From Caenorhabditis remanei (lineage: Eukaryota > Nematoda > Chromadorea > Rhabditida > Rhabditidae), in contig NC_071333.1 of assembly GCF_010183535.1 (NCBI RefSeq), positions 10,228,587 to 10,292,586 on the forward strand: a stretch of 64,000 nt of DNA. Reading direction: 5' to 3'. Shown here piece by piece: positions 1-12,615 of the stretch (the first letter of the stretch is position 1; each line of letters begins with the position of its first letter). The position numbers were made by a program, and so were the translations under genes. Below the pieces are notes generated by a model. It made no database searches. It was not told the DNA's origin and saw only the letters and a program-made list of their open reading frames with translations.

Positions 1-969
1 CAACTCCATATCTTCAGAAATCTATATTCACACATGTTAACATATGCATTGTTTGATCAACACTGCCGGCACCGATATCCGGCAAAAGAAGACTTTCCCC
101 GTTTATGGTGTGCTTCTCAGAAAGAACAATTATTCGATATGAGAAACAAACGGAATGGCACCGACCGCCTCGCTGCCGCCATAAAAGTTACCATTCGATC
201 ACACATAGACACGCAAATACATACTCTCTACACATGCTTTTCCGTTTTTTTTTGGGATTCCAATCATTCAAACCGCCTATTCCTCGGTATCGCTTCTTTA
301 ATTCTTTTTTCATTTCGATTTTCGCGTGTAGTGTTTTATTCTAAAAATCCAATCAGATACCCGATGTACTGACATTTTGTCCCATTATTATTTTTGAAAG
401 AAATACACGTTAGCATTTAGAAGAGCTTTCAATATATGATTTGATTTGTAATGTCCGCTTCTTTTTCTAAAAAATCTATACTCACATTGAGATGCTATAC
501 TTCTGCAGAGTAGTATCTTCTCCCGTTTTGTTTTTGTATGTAATATACGAAGTGTGTATGGGAAACCGATTGTAGGATGCTGTTATTTGAACACATAGTA
601 TTGTCTTCAGGGAATGGTAAAATCGAAAAACTTGTTCACATTGTGTGGAAATTGCTTTTGGTCTGTATTATAGCTCCCATGTGGAAACCATGCTTATAAA
701 ACTAGCTTTTAATTGATCACCTATGTGGTATTGCAGTATGACAATGTTGACTACTTTGTTGACCAAATGTCTCTCATTTGTATTTGAATATAAAGGCATT
801 CATTATGAGATTTAATTAATTTAGCGCAAACTCTCTGAAATTTTAAAGAATAAGTACTCACTTACTCTGGATGCCTATACTAAATAAATGAAACAAGCGC
901 TTCACAAGATAACCTTGCAGGGTCCCTAGTTTGAAATCCTTTCAAATTGCTACAAAAGTTGTGTTTTGT
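1..969. other. intergenic, no gene seen
   Basis: AT-rich non-coding sequence. The longest open frames (34-372 and 105-344, plus) are low-complexity, lack splice context and resemble no family I know. It could include the 3' flank of a gene outside the window. Confidence 0.5.
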
Positions 970-977
970 GCTCCTAC

Positions 978-1126
978 CAGGCTTGGTCGGAAATTTTTTT
1001 TTGGAGAATCGGAGAAGTTCTCCAAAAAAAGTCGGAGAATTATCCGTCGGAGAAATTCTCCGAAAAAAGTCGGAGAATCGGAGAATCGGAGCGGCGTATC
1101 CGATTCTCCGACTGCGACCAAGCCTG
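978..1126. mobile_element. hAT-type MITE with 8-bp target duplication
   Basis: A 149-bp element with terminal inverted repeats: CAGGCTTGGTCG at the left end and CGACCAAGCCTG at the right. It is flanked by an exact 8-bp direct repeat, GCTCCTAC, at 970-977 and 1127-1134. Eight-base target duplications and ends starting CAG are hallmarks of hAT elements. The interior is made of GGAGAA/TTCTCC repeats around TCGGAGAATCGG, so it could fold into a long hairpin. There is no room for a transposase, so it is non-autonomous. The open frames here (for example 880-1233, minus) are by-products of the repeat. Confidence 0.8.
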
Positions 1127-1134
1127 GCTCCTAC

Positions 1135-2143
1135 TTGCCGCTGAGAAAAGCCGCCTCTCCTTGTAAAAGCCCAAAAAGAGCTTCCAAAACCACGGCGAAG
1201 ACGGTTTTTCTCAGAGACAAGTGACGAGCACAAAACGATAAATTGGGGTGTGCCTAATCAACCTTAATGCCTAGTACGAATTTGGAACGATTCTAAACTT
1301 GCGACCCCCTGAGGTTCTTCTGTCAGTGATATTCAAAAATTTCAATATTACATGCTTTATAAAATGCACTATCATTGTCACTATGGGATAAATCTAAACA
1401 GTTTTTGAATAAACCTAAACAGGTGATGGATTAGATAGCAGCCTCTGGTGGTCAATAATCAAGGTTTTGTCTGAGTCTAGAAATTGACTCTTTCTTCCTG
1501 TTGAGCTTCTTGTTGAGAAAGAAACTAATACAGATAGTTTTACCTGTACACGTTTTCCAGTATAATGACAATCCAATAAAAGAAATACAGTAACAACTGA
1601 AAGGTTGGATTCTCGATTTTTCAAAGAATAATGTTCTTCTTCGAGCGTGAATCTCTATATAATTATGTGCTTCTTGTTGTCAAATTTCATAGAGGGTGTG
1701 GATCAAACCTAAAGTTTCCTTTTTTAGTTTACCACCTTTTTTGTACAGGCATTCTATGGAAAATTACAGATTCCACAGGTTTTTGTGCTTCTTAAATTTT
1801 TTACTACAGCCATTTTGAAATAGTTATAATTATGACATTTCGTATTTTGGGCTTTGTTGTTTATTGTTCTTGCAATTTTGGTTTTTGCACGTTATATTCG
1901 GCCCGCTATAATCAAACATAACCATTTTGATATAAAATTCACAAATTATATTTTTTGTGCCTGAACAAATTCCAACACTCGTTATTCCTAATCAACAGTA
2001 AGATTAAACAGTTTTCACTCAACTCTTCTTCGGAATTACTTTTTTTTAAAATTGTTCGTCTTATCTGTTCCTACTTTTTAATATTTTATTATATGTGAAA
2101 ATTGAAGACACGGTTTTAGATTTGATTTTGATTGCTCAGAACA
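1135..2143. other. intergenic, promoter side of the next gene
   Basis: AT-rich and non-coding. Just before the next ATG the sequence reads ATTGCTCAG then AACAATG, a plausible trans-splice (SL) acceptor. I see nothing else. Confidence 0.45.
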
Positions 2144-3373
2144 ATGACAGATAAGTCGCCTGATTGTTTGTCCTGCTACGTTTCACAGTTAGAAATGGCG
2201 GCTAACAACGTGGGATACACACTGCAACCGTTGATTCCTATCAGAGTAAATCTTCCCCCACAGTATCATGTAAGTTTTTCTTTTCTTTTTCAGAGAAAAG
2301 CTTTTACCAGTCAATTTGTATGCAAAGTCTGTGAACATACTTCTTTTATCTTTCAGACCGAAGTATTACAATATTTTTCTCATTGTATCCGAACATTTTT
2401 TTTTATTTTAAAAAAATAACTTTTTTGAATCAGCTTTACTTCAGTCTGTTCTATCTGGTTTACCACTCAATTACTCTTTTCTGGTCTTTGATTGTAAAAA
2501 CTTCACCTAGACGTGAATGTGTATTTACTGGGTACTAATACTGTGTTCAACGGTTGCTTGCTAAGTTTAAGTATGATTTAAAATTTCTCACAAAGTATTG
2601 GAACAAACTCGACATTTATCTTCGAGTTATGAACTCTCAAAGTTTGCATTGTATTTAAAAATCTTACAGTTTTTTCTTTCTTTTTCGAATGACCTTGAAG
2701 CCAAGATATCTCGAAATTAAAACCTTGGGAACTGTTCATAAGTGAAGAGGTACGAGTTCCTTTAAATTTGATCCAGCTTTGAAAGCGTTCCAATATATTT
2801 TTTTTGAAATGATTATTGAAGTGTTCCTCAACTTCCTACCAAAGTTTTAGCAATTCTCAAACTCACCCGCATTTAGGTTCTTTTGTAAAAGCCCCAATTA
2901 CATGATAAAAGACGGTGACAAGACATTGTGAAATTATACATTACAGTTTGGGAGAGAAAAACGGAACTGAATAAAAAATCACTTGAAATTTGGTAAACAT
3001 TTCAACTAATTTTTCAGCCCTTCTTCGTTCGGTTGCACATGAACTTCTTAAGTCTTCAAATCGATCGTAAATGGGTATGTCTGAAAACACAGTTTAATAA
3101 TATTTTTAAGACGAGGTAAATTTTAGGAGTCGCTCCCGGAGATTGATCGCATCCCTTACACAATTGCCATTTTTGCTATTCTCGATGACTTGGAACAACT
3201 GTTGGATATCGGAATGAAACCGAATACTGAGGTGAGACTCTTCGCTAGAAGTTGATGTATTGTTTTCTTTATTTCAGAACGGAGTACAAAGAGTCATCAA
3301 GCTGATGCGCCGAATCAAAAACCTCATAAGTCTGATGACCAGTGTCGCGGATGATTCTAATTTTAAGTTTTAA
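2144..3373 (+). CDS. small uncharacterised four-exon protein
   Basis: I read four exons: 2144-2269, 3018-3074, 3127-3231 and 3278-3373. All join in phase 0 with clean donors (GTAAGT, GTATGT, GTGAGA) and acceptors (TTTTTCAG, TTTTAG, ATTTCAG), giving about 127 residues and a TAA stop. The start follows a CAG acceptor by four bases, as for a trans-spliced worm mRNA. The protein begins MTDKSPDCLSCYVSQ and ends in a helical, basic stretch (LMRRIKNLISLM). A middle segment has the amphipathic pattern IAIFAILDDLEQLLDIG. There is no signal peptide or membrane segment and I recognise no family. The first intron (about 750 bp) could hide a further exon. The consistent phase and splice sites make a real gene likely; its function is unknown. 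Confidence 0.65.
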
Positions 3374-4082
3374 TGTTGTTTTGGGTTGGGTATTTTTGAG
3401 TAATAAGGTAATTGTTTAAAATGTGTTCCTTTACAATGCATATACGTTATCGTGATGTAGTATAATACTACCTCATGTTTGTATTCATGCATCTGTAGAT
3501 AACATCTTCTGTCCATTTCTACTGGTACTCCCAAACTCCTTCCTAAGCGACGTCTATCCTGAAAAGCAACTAAAATTTTAATATAATTTAGTTCAGTGTT
3601 TTGGTGTTTTTGCTAGGTATTATCCTTTAATCCAGCATCATGAAAAACCACAATCACTATCGACCATCGTGACAGATTGTCAGTCTGTTTACACAAAATT
3701 TGTAACTTCTTTTGCTTTTTGAGCAAACTATGCATTTTGAAAAATAAACCTTACGAATCGATTGTACGTAGTCGATTTAGTATAGAAAAATGTTGTACTA
3801 ACTGACTCCACTGAGCCTGAGATACAAAGTCTTAAACAAGCCTGATTGCTCTGCCTAGGAAAAAAAGATGATCGGTGCGTTCTCTATTTATAATTGAAAA
3901 TTGTAACTAAACTTTATTTTTGTTTAGTAGGTAGTTTGCGTTTTTCAAACTTTCATTCAACTTACGAACATAATCTAAACCATGCAAAATACTATACAAC
4001 TTGTCTACTCCATTGAAGTTACACTTCGAGAACAACGGACTACAGAGAATCAGAGAAAAAAAGAAATTTGCTTGCCCTGTCC

Positions 4083-4145
4083 CAATGCGCAACAAGAAAT
4101 TGGAAGTGCGCAGAAAGACATTGGGAATGCGCAGAAAGACATGGA
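4083..4145. repeat. imperfect tandem repeat, unit about 21 bp
   Basis: Three tandem units of the type AATGCGCAGAAAGACATTGG. The first is diverged (AATGCGCAACAAGAAATTGG) and the last two are nearly identical. It lies in non-coding sequence. Confidence 0.6.
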
Positions 4146-5179
4146 AAATTCTTCGTTAGTTCCCGCCGTGGCAATCGGACAGGGTTGGATAAATCTCGTT
4201 TTTCTCGTTGTCTATCTATGTCTATGTTGCCCACTACCTGCGAATGTCTCTTTTTTGCGATGAAATAGTGGACACTACCTGCTGTTGCAGTGTTATTTTT
4301 CATGAAAGACAAGATAGACACACAATGTTAGTAGAGATTATACGTTACCAGTTTTATTTCTACAAACAAGAGAGTAAAACAGCAAAAATTATAACGTGGG
4401 GAAGTGAGAGACAGAAGCATGTGTGTTGTGGGATGAGAGAAATAGAGACGAAAGAAAAATTTTTATATATGAAAGTGGGATGCATGTGGAAAATTAGTAA
4501 AACTTGGAGTGGAGAATTTTTTTTTGAAAAGAAAAAGTGAATCATTCGATGTGAACGAAGAAAGAATTGATGAACTCCTAAAAAACAAAAATTATGAAAA
4601 CTGAAAACCAAAATTAGGCCAGAGGCAAAGTAACTGACACGTACGTGAACAACAGAGGCAGAGATAAAAAGCCGAACAATAAAGTTTTTTTTATCGTTAA
4701 CAAAATTTAAACAGTAAACACTTTGAAATATGGAGGTTTCGAATTTTCAAATGTATCCCCAAAAACTTCTTCACGAACGAAGAGCAAAAGTAAGGAATTA
4801 GTAGTTATGGTCAGGGGGTGGGGATCATTAAACGGTTCACGGACAAAATACATTTTGAATAGAGAAAAGGTTTTTGCAAAAAGTAAACATCAGACCAGGG
4901 AGGAAAAATCCTTGGAACAGACCGCATTTGTATTTGAGTCGGCACTGCTTGCTGCCTAATTTCTTCTCTGATTGATTGTATTTCATCTGTTCGCGCGAAT
5001 TCCTTCGTCCTGTAAAACACCATTTTTACTCAATACATCTTGTTTTTGAAGAGTCACTGTCAAAAACAACGCATTTGATTTGTCGTCAATGGGCATTGGA
5101 TAGTGTTCTTTCGCCTCACGTTCAATGAAAAAGTTGCTTTTTGTTAGTATATATTCAGGTTATAATACCTGCTCCAGGT

Positions 5180-5462
5180 TCTCAACAACCGCATCGAAGT
5201 ATTTCGTGAAGCCTTGTCCCACCAAAACGAATTATTTTTCTATATAAATTGAATATCTGTTGAGCGACTGATTCTGAAAACTTACAATTGTAGATTCCAT
5301 AAGCTTGAGCCAGATTTTTTGGATTGATGTGTTTTTCTGTAATATAAAAAATGACGAATTTCATCTCTTGTTCACTTATTTCTTACTGTCTGAAATGTTT
5401 TCTACAGCCTTTCTCCGATTGGTGATTTGACGCCCATTTCAATCTGTTCTTCAAGAGCCTGT
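5180..5462 (-). pseudogene. possible decayed coding exons
   Basis: On the minus strand three stretches read like protein. One around 5462 contains ALEEQIEMGVKSPIGERL then a stop. A second contains ITEKHINPKNLAQAYGIYN followed by GTAAGTTTTCAG. The third continues SVAQQIFNLYRKIIRFGG. The frame is broken by stops and the spacing is too tight for normal introns. The NPKNLA stretch loosely recalls the RhoGAP motif TPKNLA, but that alone is too weak to assign a family. Confidence 0.2.
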
Positions 5463-6018
5463 AAGTTGTATGGTAAGCAGTAGCATGATGAATTAATCAC
5501 CTAGAAGAACTTTATTTCGATAAACGAGATAAGAGCATGACAAGTCGGATTCAAAATATATATTCTACAGTAACTGATCTATTACACTGGGAAGATATAA
5601 TTGCATATAAAGTTGGGGCAGAAAACCCTTTTCATGAAGCAAAAACGAGAACTATGTTGATTTCATACAAAAAATCATTTTTATTTAGACCCTTTTAATG
5701 ACGGAACATGTTTTAGAGGAAAAAATTGACAGTGTATGATTACAATTAAGAAAATAAGAACCGCAAATTAAGATAACAATTAAAACCAAGTTGGAATGAA
5801 ATACAAAATTATGGGATGTTTTTGGCGAAAAAGGAAAAGAAAGAGATGAATACAAAACAAATGAGTTGCACCGGTTTCTTTGAAGAAAAAGCACCCAATG
5901 TTGAGAAAATGAAGCAGTTTTGTGGGAACTCAATATTTTCAGAACTTGACAAAAGGGGGTGGAGAACAAGAGAAAATTTAACGATAAGTTGAACTCAAGA
6001 AGAATCTGTATCATTTGA

Positions 6019-8737
6019 TCAGACCGGCTTATTTCTCTTGGCGAAGTCAGCCAAGAGGTCAACCCCACTATCTTTATATATTTGAAGAATTTGGACCATT
6101 GATTCTTCAAAGCGAAGAATGTCTTCCGTCTCTGTTTCTTCGAAACCGACGGATCCAACAGCAAACTGAAAAAGACCATTAGCGGATGCTGATTTTTAAA
6201 CGAAAATGTTTTGAGTCGGGATATAGTTTATTCCAGTCACTCACTTTCAAATATTCTTGGAGAAGAGCGGCAATATCGGGTCCTCGGTTTTCTGGAGACG
6301 TCATTTCTGGGCTCTTTCTCCAATCTGTGAGAAGACACAATGCGGCGTTTTGGGCCGTGTCGGATCCACTTTCATTCTAAAAATAAGGAATAGGACTTTT
6401 AAAAAAGTGCACAAAACTCACTTTTCTTTCATTTTCTGATACAGTAGAAACTTTGCTTAGCTGTATCTTCGGGCGGTTTATGTAATTTTTGTAACCACCC
6501 AAACCCGCTGATCTCCTTTTGGACGCTGACGCTCTTGAACGCGTTCGATTTGACGATTGGACGATAGCTCGGATGGGTGTAGATGGCATCTGTTCCTCCA
6601 ATGGAGAGTCGGTTTGGAATAGATTCTCAGGGATGGGAGCTCGTGTCTGAAAAAGTTAGAATTCAAATGAAAATACACTCTCCCTATCGAGTATGTCCAT
6701 ATCACTTTGCCTCTTCACATAATCTTGGAGAGGTGATACAGGACTATTCTCAAATTTTTTTAAATATTAGACAACTATTTCCATCTACTGGAATCTTTTT
6801 TGTAAAATTTGGCCAAAAGCATTTATAACCGAGACACGTACCTCTTGTGATTGTCCAATGTGGGAGTCTTTTTTTTCTTCTTCATGCACGGAGTCGGTGA
6901 AAGTTTCCAACAGGTTTCCAGTCGACTTTTGAACATTTTGGGCAGTTGGTGCAGAAAGAGTCTGAAACCTTTTCATATCAGAAAACGATTTTCCATCTAT
7001 TGAAATCTTGTTTTGTATAATTTGACGAAAATATTTATAACCCGAACACGTACTTCGGATTGGCCAATGTGACAGTCCTCTTTTTCTTGTTCACAAACAG
7101 AGTCATCGCAAGTTTCCGACATTTGGACATCTTGGGAAGGTGGTGCAGAAACATTCTGAAACTATCATTCAATTTCCACACGAAAGCTAAAGATTATCAA
7201 AAACTGATACGACTTGTGATTTTCTCCCATTTGAAAAAAGTCAAACCCAAGTTACTCACCACTGTAACCGGGCAGTGAAGAGCAATTTGTTGTCCGCCAT
7301 TTGAGGAACGTGGCTTACATTCCTCCAAAGAAGTGTTGGCTTCATCAACAATCGATAAATTTCCCATGGTATTTTGGACATCAGTCTCTTTGTCGTGAAC
7401 ATTGATTCCTGTGGAAAATGATGGTTGAACAACTTGGGTTGGTGGTGCAGAAACGTTCTGAAAATTTTCATCATGGATTGTTTTCTTTGTGATCCTGTGT
7501 TCAATTATGAGAAAATTTTCGAACACCGAAAGATTATGACTATTGAAGTTACTCACCACAACGTGATTGTGATAATGCATTTGATTGCCAACATAGTTTG
7601 GATGAACATAACTATTTCCATTTGGGAACACAGGTCTTTCCGAATAATACTGATGATATCCTGGTGGAAAATTGTTTGGAGTGTAAAACATCTGACCTGG
7701 CACGTGGTACGGCGCGTGGTACGGCACGGTCCCGAAGGTCTGAAAAAAGTTTGCACAATCTTATACTTAGAATAACGAACTCACCTGCCCAACACTTGGA
7801 AAAAAAGTTCCATGATGATTGACTATTCCAGGAATGTGAAGACTTGGGGGTGGTCTTGATTGAACCTGTCGGATTTCGTGTTCCTGTAACGAGATATTTG
7901 CGTAACTTTTTTCAAACATTTTACATACTGTGACGAAAATCGCAAGTTCTTTGGGTTCCAGCAGAGTATATCTTTCGTTGGTTTTGACCTGAGTTTTAAA
8001 ACTTTCTGTAGTATTCTAAGTCAAAATGCTTACTCTCTCAAGATATTTTTCAACCTTTTCCAAGTATTCAGAGAATGTTTTGTTTGGGTTGAATAGCATG
8101 TCTTCCCTCTGAAAAATTTGATATGGTACAATAATTGTTCAAAAATAACTAACGTTCGTTTTGCTCATAAATTGCAACCAACATTTTTCATAGTGATCCC
8201 GTTGCTGAAATAGAAAAATGCACTTATTGTTTTGTAATATACTCATACCGTCTGGATTTGATCCCACAATCCGCCTGGTTGACGAACATCTCCCCATTCT
8301 CCGCGGATAGCGTTCGCGAGACGCTGAAAATGAACTTATAGAATACCGTATTCTTGAGTAATATTCACGTTCAAATCATCTGTCTCTTCTTCAGTCAAAT
8401 AATTTGTCGCGTTGATTTTTCTTTCGGCTTTCTCCAGATTTTTCAATGACGCGTCTGGTTGTCCTGATTCCCTATTCTTGAATGACTTCCAGTGCATGTG
8501 ATAAATCTGAAAACAACACTTATATATTTAAAACTATTGTAAAACATACATATGTTCGGGCGTGTGTCTCCGGAAACTGTGCGAGATGACGATAGTTTGG
8601 CTGGTTCAATTGTCTGAAAACACATTATTAGTGATGTGAAAGACGTTTCTGGAAGCCACCAAAAGAGAGAATCATTCTTTTAATTTCGACTTGTGCATGA
8701 AATGTAAGAGAAAAACTTACAGTCTAGCGGCGTTCAT
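6019..8737 (-). CDS. 15-exon protein with duplicated SAP exons, unknown function
   Basis: I read 15 short exons from ATG 8737 (MNAAR) to TGA 6019, nearly all phase 0, giving about 570 residues. The N-terminal third is charged and helical, with HYEKCWLQFMSKT and TFSEYLEKVEKYLER. The middle (near 7560-7740) is rich in Pro, Tyr, His and Asn (PYHAPYHVPGQMF), as in disordered or prion-like linkers. Three successive exons (7260-7457, 7054-7155 and 6842-6961) each open with the motif [N/T]-x-S-A-P-x-x-Q-x-V-Q, and the last two both end with HIGQS. Two of these come from a recent tandem duplication. Next is a Ser/Arg/Thr-rich exon (SSNRTRSRASASKRR), then a helical C-terminus ending LADFAKRNKPV. There is no signal peptide, membrane segment or known catalytic motif. 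It is probably intracellular; the function is unknown. Confidence 0.75.
6770..7160 (-). repeat. tandem duplication of one exon plus its intron
   Basis: Two adjacent units of about 0.2 kb, one ending in exon 6842-6961 and one in exon 7054-7155. They share exon sequence (GGTGCAGAAA, TTGGCCAATGTG-like and GACTC blocks) and also intron sequence (TTCCATCTACTGGAATCTT against TTCCATCTATTGAAATCTT, then ATTTATAACC and ACACGTAC). Similar introns show that the duplication is young and covered genomic DNA. The upstream exon 7260-7457 shares only the motif at its start, so it is an older relative. Confidence 0.8.
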
Positions 8738-10102
8738 CCTGACAGAGTTGTTCTCTTGAAAAATAATTGAAAAAGTTGTTTCAATTGATTTGGTATGAAG
8801 ACTGATCCTGAATACGAACAGAAATTAGATTTAAGAACAGAGAGCAAGACAACGATATAAAACGTAAAAAGAAAGAAAGCACACGGTCGAAGAGAGCAAA
8901 TGTAGTCTCAAAAAATCAAAAAGAAAACCATCGAAATAGATCGAAACCGCATTTTTTGTAGTTCTCAGCGGCAGCATTCACCAAAAATGTAAGAAATCGA
9001 GGAAATCGAAATAGAAAATATGGGGGAGGAGGCAATGGGAAAGTGATAAAAACAGAAACCAAAACGAATATGCATATTGTTCGTGTTAGAAGAAAATAGC
9101 GAGATAGTATGGGAAAGAGAGAGTTGTGGAACATTCGAGATGTCGATGGCTCTGATGACTCATGGTCTAATATGACTGTTACCGTATGGCTTTCAATGAT
9201 TGGAAACAACGGAGTGGTTGAGTTTTCCAAAAGATAGTCAACTATGGTTTTGTATCCGGCAGGTAGGTTGAAGGTGTTTAAGCAATAAAAACGGATATTA
9301 TTCCAAAAAATGATTTCACACTTTGCCGGGTTTAAGGGGAGAAGGAATATGAATACTGATCACTACGAAAAAAGAACTGAACAACATGAGAAAGAGAGGG
9401 TTATGGCATTAAAGCATAGTAGGAAACGGTATATTCAACCGTACCATGTATCAAATGAGCGTTACCTACATAAAACTGTTTTATTCAAAAAGGCACGAAT
9501 GCGAGGTGAGAAAGTCGTGCAAATTATGAAATATGTTTAGTTTGGAATGAAGAGAAATATAGAATCACATATAAAATTGAAAACAAATGAAACAAACAAA
9601 CAATTTTGAATAGTAGGCAAGAAAGGGGAAACATTTTGGAATTAATAGGATAATTTGGTGGCAAAATTATGGAATACGGTAAATCAAAACAAAGTGCTTA
9701 GCACACGAACAACAGTGTATACTACGATTTTTTTGAAATATATAAAGCCCATGGTGAGTCTATCCACCCGACCCAATGTCCATATTTTATTATCATTTCC
9801 GAAAATAAACAAATTAGAATCAAAAATGTTTTCACGTGGAGTAGAGCGGCAAAACCGCGAGAAAGTGCGAAGACGGCGCGTCAGCCTCATAAGTAAAAAA
9901 GCTCTAGGCCAATAAGTAAATCAAAACAACAGTCATTGAACTGTTTAGATCTATTCCCAGCATGAGCAAACCTTCCACCGACTTCGAAATTCAGAATAGT
10001 CTTCGCTTTCATTTTTGTCGTATGGTGTTCATTCAAATCTTCGTGTTTATTAACTGGAGCTGCATTCAGTAGGTCGTCTGATTTTGTTAGAGTTGATGAT
10101 GT
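8738..10102. other. intergenic, no gene seen
   Basis: AT- and purine-rich sequence upstream of the 6.0-8.7 kb gene. Open frames at 8916-9230 (minus), 9310-9540 (plus) and 9655-9915 (plus) have biased composition and no splice structure, so I do not call them genes. Confidence 0.4.
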
Positions 10103-10985
10103 TTAGGACCATTCGAAAATGTTGTTTGATCTGAGATTCGGGCATCGCTCGTTCAGTTTCTTCAACTGGAGTTTTTTTGTTCTAGCTGCAAACCGAGCAA
10201 ATTCAGGTACCAAAACGTCATCATAATCGTGATTTACCATCCTCGGCAACTTATTTCCGTCAATCAACGTCAATCGTTTCGACTTCTTTTAAACAAAACG
10301 TTGAATGATGTGAACAAAAAGTAGCGAGTGAGTTCTGAGGAACATCGGATCGTCTTGAATCTGTTGGACTTTGAGTAGAATCTCCATGATGTTGTTCACA
10401 AGAAGGGAGACCAAGAATGTTACAAGTGAAGGGTTTCCAGTTATAGCAGAATGTTCTTGGTTCCTGAAGTTGATTGCATGAAACCGGACGACGGTGTCTA
10501 AAAGTTCAGCTTAAGTTTTTCAGTGTGCGATTCAAATACATCCACGGGAGATATTGAGTACGAATTCACAAGAACATTGTGGTGACACTCACTTTGTGAT
10601 GTTTGTTTAAAACGTCTCCATTATTTGCCAATTCTTCCAATCTATCGTTTTCATGGATTACGGTAATAATGATGATGGCATCTGTTGTGACGATTTCCTG
10701 AACATGAGAGATTTTTCTATTCTTCCATTATGGAGTGAAACTTGAAAAGTTAATAACAATGACCTGACTTGATAGACAGTAAGCCATGCAAATTTTGGTC
10801 GAAAAGTGATTGCACTAGGCTGTGTAAGCTTCGTGTAGCAGAACTAGTTGTAGTTGGACGTTACAAAACCTTACCTCTCGCATCGTTCCGCATCGGAATC
10901 GATTGAATTTTGTCTTCCCTCTGCCGAGAGCAGCGTATGCAACCTGTTATTCATATGTTCCTTCCGTCCACTTGATTTTCTCGTC
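10103..10985 (-). pseudogene. decayed multi-exon gene, family not recognised
   Basis: The minus strand carries a chain of protein-like stretches with some intact splice sites. The exon at 10875-10943 reads VAYAALGRGKTKFNRF and ends at GTAAGG. Next comes a stretch starting EIVTTDAIIIITVIHEND after CATGTTCAG, then SISPVDVFESHTEKLKLNF, then TVVRFHAINFRNQEH and NNIMEILLKVQQIQDD, and finally LIDGNKLPRMVNHDYDD to a TAA at 10103. Reading through needs at least two frame changes (near 10500 and near 10605) and crosses an in-frame TAA near 10290, so it looks like a pseudogene. It may instead be an active gene whose introns I misplaced. The charged, helical content gives no family assignment. Confidence 0.45.
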
Positions 10986-11155
10986 CTTGTTGAAAAATAA
11001 ACATTTTCTAGATAAATACGGATCGAAATTCAAATTAAAAAGTGGTCCTTAGCACAACAACATAATAATTACAAAAACGAATACATTTTCACCTAAAAGT
11101 GTGTGACTTAACAGATGTCTGCTCGAATAACAAAGAGATTTATAAAGAGCATCTA

Positions 11156-11168
11156 GGGGGGGGGGGGG
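11156..11168 (+). repeat. run of 13 G
   Basis: An uninterrupted G homopolymer. Long poly-G/poly-C runs occur through worm genomes and are helicase (DOG-1/FANCJ) sensitive. It sits about 280 bp outside duplication copy A. Confidence 0.9.
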
Positions 11169-12615
11169 CAATAAACGTGACGACCGCAAGCGGCAACAAG
11201 TTCCGCACCAAAGGTGTCACATAACTCGGAAATAACTCTTCCGTTCTTTGAATAATAACCATAAATACATCTAACAGACTAAAGATTCATAGACTATGAA
11301 TCTCGAGTCCTTTTTATCAAACATTAAACAAAAAAGGGATTACCAGAACAAAAATTCGTGGTCCATTCCCGTTTTTGCAATCTGCCTAAAGATTTTGATA
11401 CTCTCAATTCCTTTCTCATACCAAGTACACCAACACCTTCACGTAGAGGTATTCTCATCCAAAAAAGAAGATGTCTGTTGCGCAACAAGACATGACTACA
11501 GTGAGCAGAGGTCACACCTGCAAAGGGTGATGAACAGAAACTAGCATACAGGTGTGCATTTGGTCAGATCGAGAGTTACTAAAATGACGCAATACCTATC
11601 CGTGACATCATGGAAATCCTCCTGGGGGATATGGTTAGCATATGATCAGTAAAAGTATATATGGGTAACCCGATTTTTTGAGAAAAACCGAGAAAAAAAC
11701 TAATAAAATGTTATAATGTTATACAAGTGTTCTTAACGTAATCATGATGATATCAGATAAAAGGTTTTCACTCTAAATGTGTTGCCAGAGTTTTGAAAAT
11801 GTTTGCTACCTCATTACTCAATGTGTCTGCTGAGAAGAATACGTGAAAACAGAGGAAAATCAATTTAACGAAGCGCATGTGTAGATGCGAGACACACTAG
11901 ATAAACATAAATATCACTATCTTACTTTTAGGCAAAATTATAACACCAAAAGCGTTGGCCAGAAAATTGAATTTTTCACAGCAGATATCATGAGTATTTG
12001 ATCTATGACGTCATCCATTCACATGATAATAATTTTTCAAAATGTATTTAAAAACCGTTGGGATGTCTGAAAATCGTTTCTAACATTTTAAGCTTGAACT
12101 TAACAAAGTTCCCAAAGGATAAAAGGCTGCGATTATATGTCGTTAGATTGAGTGTATATGCATACACAGCTAATGGTACACACTTACGACAAATGACAGA
12201 CGGTTCCTCCCTTCTGAACGGTTTGAGGAATAGCTGCCTCTGTGTGTACTATGATTACACCTCTGCATCAAGAATTTAGGATTGAACACAGCGCAAAGAA
12301 ACGCTCGAAGTATGACGTGATAACCTCAGCAACCAAAAAGACTTTGTAGTTTGAGTTTCCAGTTTTATTAGGATTGATTAAGCAAAACTCAGAGAACAAA
12401 TTGTGAGAAGAAAGAGGAACAGTATGAATATGAAAAAGTTGAAACACTCAAATTTGACTTTCGGCGGAAAAAATGTCCGATAACTTTTGTTGAGGATCAA
12501 ACATGGCAAAATTGAAAAAAAAACCGAGAAAGAGAACATGTGATCCAGGATTATCAATAAACATTACGAGAACGTAACATTGTGATCAGTTCATATTTAT
12601 TTTTGAGCATTACCG

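Larger units (their letters stand above)
3374..6018. other. intergenic, 2.6 kb
   Basis: Mostly AT-rich non-coding sequence. It holds a short imperfect tandem repeat (see 4083-4145) and a possible gene relic near 5.2-5.5 kb. No intact gene could be supported. Confidence 0.4.

Noticed and set aside
34..372. 112-codon open frame, plus
   Set aside because: AT-driven and Ser/Phe-rich composition, overlapping frame also open, no splice sites or family resemblance.
880..1233. 117-codon open frame, minus
   Set aside because: It runs through the hAT-type MITE, whose GGAGAA repeats keep the frame open.
9310..9540. 76-codon Lys/Arg-rich frame, plus
   Set aside because: No splice context and composition typical of purine-rich spacer.
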